A stretch of 6,905 bases of DNA from assembly GCA_945981915.1 (NCBI GenBank), contig CAMFRJ010000059.1, positions 1-6,905 of the forward strand, given 5' to 3'. Of the stretch, positions 5,340 to 6,905 are shown piece after piece. A program made the translations under genes and the position numbers. Positions within the stretch are counted from its first letter, which is position 1, and each line of letters starts with the position of its first letter. The DNA comes from an uncultured Erysipelotrichaceae bacterium. GTDB lineage: Bacteria > Bacillota_I > Bacilli_A > Erysipelotrichales > Coprobacillaceae. A model generated the notes under the pieces. It was not told the origin of the DNA, made no database searches, and worked only from the letters and a program-made list of their open reading frames with translations.

Positions 5340-5488
5340 ATATTAATCTTAACGCGATCAACGTTCTTTCTTTTCAAAAGACTCAAATAAGTGCATTTCA
5401 ATAAAAACTCCTTAAGCCATTTCCACCAATAGGCTCTCTCTACAAATTCATTCCTATTTACTTCTCTTATTTATAATTTATTGATATG
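5280..5488 (-). promoter_or_regulatory. T-box riboswitch, cysteine-specific (UGC specifier)
   Basis: T-box leaders bind the cognate tRNA and let transcription continue only when it is uncharged. Stem I is closed by AAAUAAG (5466-5472) with CUUAUUU (5385-5391). Its 5' side has AGUA (5459-5462); its 3' side has GAA followed by the triplet UGC (5393-5395) and A, a cysteine codon in the specifier position. Mid-stem pairing AAUAGGAA/UUUUUAUU leads to the apical AGAGAGCC...GGUGG...GGCUU hairpin (5414-5439), typical of T-box stem I. A small hairpin (5369-5381) fits stem III. The canonical UGGNACCGCG box is not found. The best acceptor-binding site is UGGAAGA (5315-5321), whose UGGA complements UCCA, the expected 3' end of tRNA-Cys. 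The gene downstream is cysS, as the specifier predicts. The 5' boundary follows from the promoter. Confidence 0.75.
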
Positions 5489-5494
5489 TGGTAT

Positions 5495-5522
5495 ATTCTA
5501 ACATATTTTTTTAAATTTACAA
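5495..5522 (-). promoter_or_regulatory. Promoter of the cysS operon
   Basis: Minus strand: -35 TTGTAA (5517-5522), 16-nt spacer, -10 TAGAAT (5495-5500) with an upstream TG (extended -10). The -35 overlaps the stop codon of the lipoprotein gene. Transcription would start near 5488, giving a leader of about 225 nt. Confidence 0.6.
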
Positions 5523-6038
5523 TCCTGTAGATTTCGTAAATGATTCTAAATAAACAATAATTCGATCAATGTAATCATCATATTCACTTTCATTGGCTTC
5601 ATATCCATAAATATATGTCGCATTTTCATCAAAATAAACCAAATGCATGAATTTTAATCCAGTTTTTTGATAATTTCCAGAATATTCATAACAATGGAGC
5701 CCACTTTCCAATGCAGGTTCATTGACTTCAATTTGAATAGCACCTGAAGATTCTAATTCGCCTTTATATAATTCTACTCTTTCTTTGATCTCATTATCAA
5801 ATATATTGTCTTCTACTTTATAATACAATACTTGATTTTCTTTAGAAAACTGTACTGTACTTTCATTGATATCTTTCGAAGTCAATTCAAAATCAGATGG
5901 GTAATAAAATGAAATATCTTTTCCTATTTCATAAAGCGTACCTTCTTTGTTAAGCTGTACTTTTTCTTCTTTTTTTCCACAAGCAACTAATGAAATAAAG
6001 CAAACAAGTATAATGACTACTTTTAAATATTTATTCAT
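5517..6038 (-). CDS. Small lipoprotein of unknown function
   Basis: 173 aa. The N-terminus is a lipoprotein signal: MNKYLK, a hydrophobic stretch (VVIILVCFISL, 7-17) and the lipobox LVAC with C20, then GKKEEK. The mature protein would be lipid-anchored on the outer face of the membrane, with about 150 mostly acidic residues, no transmembrane segment and no catalytic motif I recognise. A stretch beginning ISFYYPSDFEL (48-58) and alternating strand-like segments recall small PsbP/DcrB-like domains, but this is only an impression. The start is supported by GAGGTG (6044-6049), 5 nt before the ATG. It has a promoter of its own (6058-6086) and lies between a HAD phosphatase and the cysS promoter. 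No partner is evident from context. Confidence 0.88.
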   Translation of the reverse strand: MNKYLKVVIILVCFISLVACGKKEEKVQLNKEGTLYEIGKDISFYYPSDFELTSKDINESTVQFSKENQVLYYKVEDNIFDNEIKERVELYKGELESSGAIQIEVNEPALESGLHCYEYSGNYQKTGLKFMHLVYFDENATYIYGYEANESEYDDYIDRIIVYLESFTKSTGL

Positions 6039-6057
6039 ATCATCACCTCATATTTGT

Positions 6058-6086
6058 ATTTTACATGACTTCCTGCGTTTTTACAA
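6058..6086 (-). promoter_or_regulatory. Promoter of the lipoprotein gene
   Basis: Minus strand: -35 TTGTAA (6081-6086), 17-nt spacer, -10 TAAAAT (6058-6063). The -35 overlaps the stop codon of the upstream HAD gene, the same arrangement as the cysS promoter. The predicted leader is short and contains GAGGTG. Confidence 0.55.
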
Positions 6087-6863
6087 TATATTAACAAGAC
6101 CAAGTTGTTCCAATCCTGTAATGATTCCTTTGTCATTAACATCATCGCAAATCATTGTTGCCTGCTTTTTAACAATGTCTTTAGCATTAGCCATAGCAAC
6201 CGAAACTCCTACCGTTTCGAACATTTCAATATCGTTTTCACCATCACCAAAAGCCACAATTTCTTCTTTTTTGAGTTGATAATATTCCATGATGGCCTTA
6301 ATACCAGCTTTTTTCCCTCCTGAAATAGGTATAATGTCATAAGCTTCATCATACCATCTTGTATATTTACAATTTTTTGTGTTTTCCATGATAAGTTTGA
6401 TCATGTCTTGATCAACATACGGATCTATTTGCATAATCCCATTCATATTGATATCCTGATTAACTCTTGGTATGGACGTCTTAATAGAATTTTGAGCATT
6501 GATCACCTTTTCATTAACAAAATTGACATACATATCATCTTTTTCAATAAACAAAACTGGCAAATGATACTGTTTGACAACTTGACATATTTCTTGTACA
6601 TCACTGATGTCAATGACATTTTCATAAATGACTTCGTTATCATTAAAACAATATCCCCCATTTAACAACAAATAACCGTCAAAATGAAAATCATTATCCA
6701 ATTGTAATTCTTGTATTTCCATGGTATGTCTACCTGAAGCAATAAACAGCAGTATTCCCTGTTGTCGTAATTGTTGAAGTGCTTGAATTGTTTCTTTTTT
6801 CATTCTTGGATAACGATTAGATATTAATGTTCCATCAATATCAAAAAATATTGCTTTAATCAT
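6081..6863 (-). CDS. Cof-type HAD-superfamily phosphatase, complete
   Basis: 260-aa cytosolic HAD hydrolase of the Cof class, the full usual length. Motif I is FFDIDGT (D8, D10). Motif II is FIASGR (S43). The C2-type cap runs from about NGG (68-70) to residue 175. Motif III is SGGKKAGIK (K184). Motif IV is AFGDGENDIEMF (D207, D211). The tail contains DDVNDKGI, the family's normal glycine context. It is a paralogue of the HAD gene at the left edge, sharing the same motif order and a 29-bp identical stretch at motif I, but the cap regions differ, so substrates probably differ too. AAGGAGG (6870-6876) precedes the ATG by 6 nt. No promoter fits between it and the hairpin at 6877-6901, so it is probably read from upstream of the window. 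Substrate unknown; phosphosugars or flavin/pyridoxal phosphates are typical for the family. Confidence 0.94.
   Translation of the reverse strand: MIKAIFFDIDGTLISNRYPRMKKETIQALQQLRQQGILLFIASGRHTMEIQELQLDNDFHFDGYLLLNGGYCFNDNEVIYENVIDISDVQEICQVVKQYHLPVLFIEKDDMYVNFVNEKVINAQNSIKTSIPRVNQDINMNGIMQIDPYVDQDMIKLIMENTKNCKYTRWYDEAYDIIPISGGKKAGIKAIMEYYQLKKEEIVAFGDGENDIEMFETVGVSVAMANAKDIVKKQATMICDDVNDKGIITGLEQLGLVNIL
6822..6850. repeat. 29-bp exact direct repeat, copy 2 (HAD motif I)
   Basis: Identical to 732-760; encodes FFDIDGTLI in the complete HAD gene. The copies are about 6.09 kb apart in direct orientation. Confidence 0.8.
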
Positions 6864-6876
6864 AATTTTCCTCCTT

Positions 6877-6901
6877 AAAAAGGAGTCCCGAGGACTCCTT
6901 T
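6877..6901 (-). terminator. Intrinsic terminator of the gene upstream of the window
   Basis: On the minus strand AAAGGAGTCC and GGACTCCTTT form a 10-bp stem with a TCG loop and run into TTTTT. The seven inner pairs are GC-rich for this genome. It sits immediately before the ribosome binding site of the complete HAD gene, and its 3' arm CTCCTT is complementary to that site (AAGGAG). Confidence 0.7.
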
Positions 6902-6905
6902 ATCT

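Noticed and set aside
5351..5365. AACGTTGATCGCGTT as the canonical T-box
   Set aside because: It resembles AACGTGGNACCGCGTT but lacks UGG and is one base short; it is self-complementary (AACG/CGTT) and has no terminator-competing partner that I could see.
5947..6665. Three plus-strand ORFs over the lipoprotein and HAD genes
   Set aside because: They are antisense shadows rich in Phe, Ile and Asn, with no ribosome binding site or recognisable domain.

Overview
This is a low-GC, almost entirely minus-strand window from a Gram-positive bacterium of the Bacillota. The gene order cysS, mrnC, rlmB, a SigH-type sigma factor, rpmG, secE, nusG is the classic Bacillus-type cluster. The strong AT bias, the degenerate sigma factor and the missing rae1/yacP gene suggest a gut-type lineage such as Erysipelotrichales; that placement is inference.

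Read in the direction of transcription (right to left), the window begins with a terminator-like hairpin at the right edge. Next come a Cof-type HAD phosphatase (6081-6863) and a small lipoprotein of unknown function (5517-6038) that has its own promoter. A roughly 225-nt leader with the hallmarks of a cysteine T-box riboswitch (stem I, AGUA/GAA motifs, UGC specifier, terminator) then precedes cysS. The cluster continues with mrnC (23S rRNA-maturing Mini-RNase III), rlmB (23S rRNA Gm methyltransferase) and a divergent SigH-like sigma factor. A separate strong promoter at 1801-1834 drives rpmG, secE and nusG. A second Cof-type HAD gene follows and runs off the left edge.

The outstanding feature is a perfect 350-bp tandem duplication (3361-3710 and 3711-4060) spanning the cysS/mrnC junction. 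It leaves both parent genes intact. Between them it creates a new 116-codon open reading frame (3575-3925) that joins the first 72 residues of MrnC to the last 44 residues of CysS. The frame is preserved, and all three genes are linked by identical TAATG stop/start overlaps and the same ribosome binding site. It is either a very young gene-birth event or an assembly artefact; sequence alone cannot tell.

Functionally the cluster joins cysteine tRNA charging, large-subunit rRNA maturation and modification, a ribosomal protein, protein export (SecE) and transcription elongation (NusG). Smaller oddities are an 11-bp repeat that keeps mrnC and rlmB from being one fused frame, a T-box whose tRNA-acceptor bulge appears to sit inside its terminator, and a perfect inverted repeat at the left edge that may mark a small inversion.
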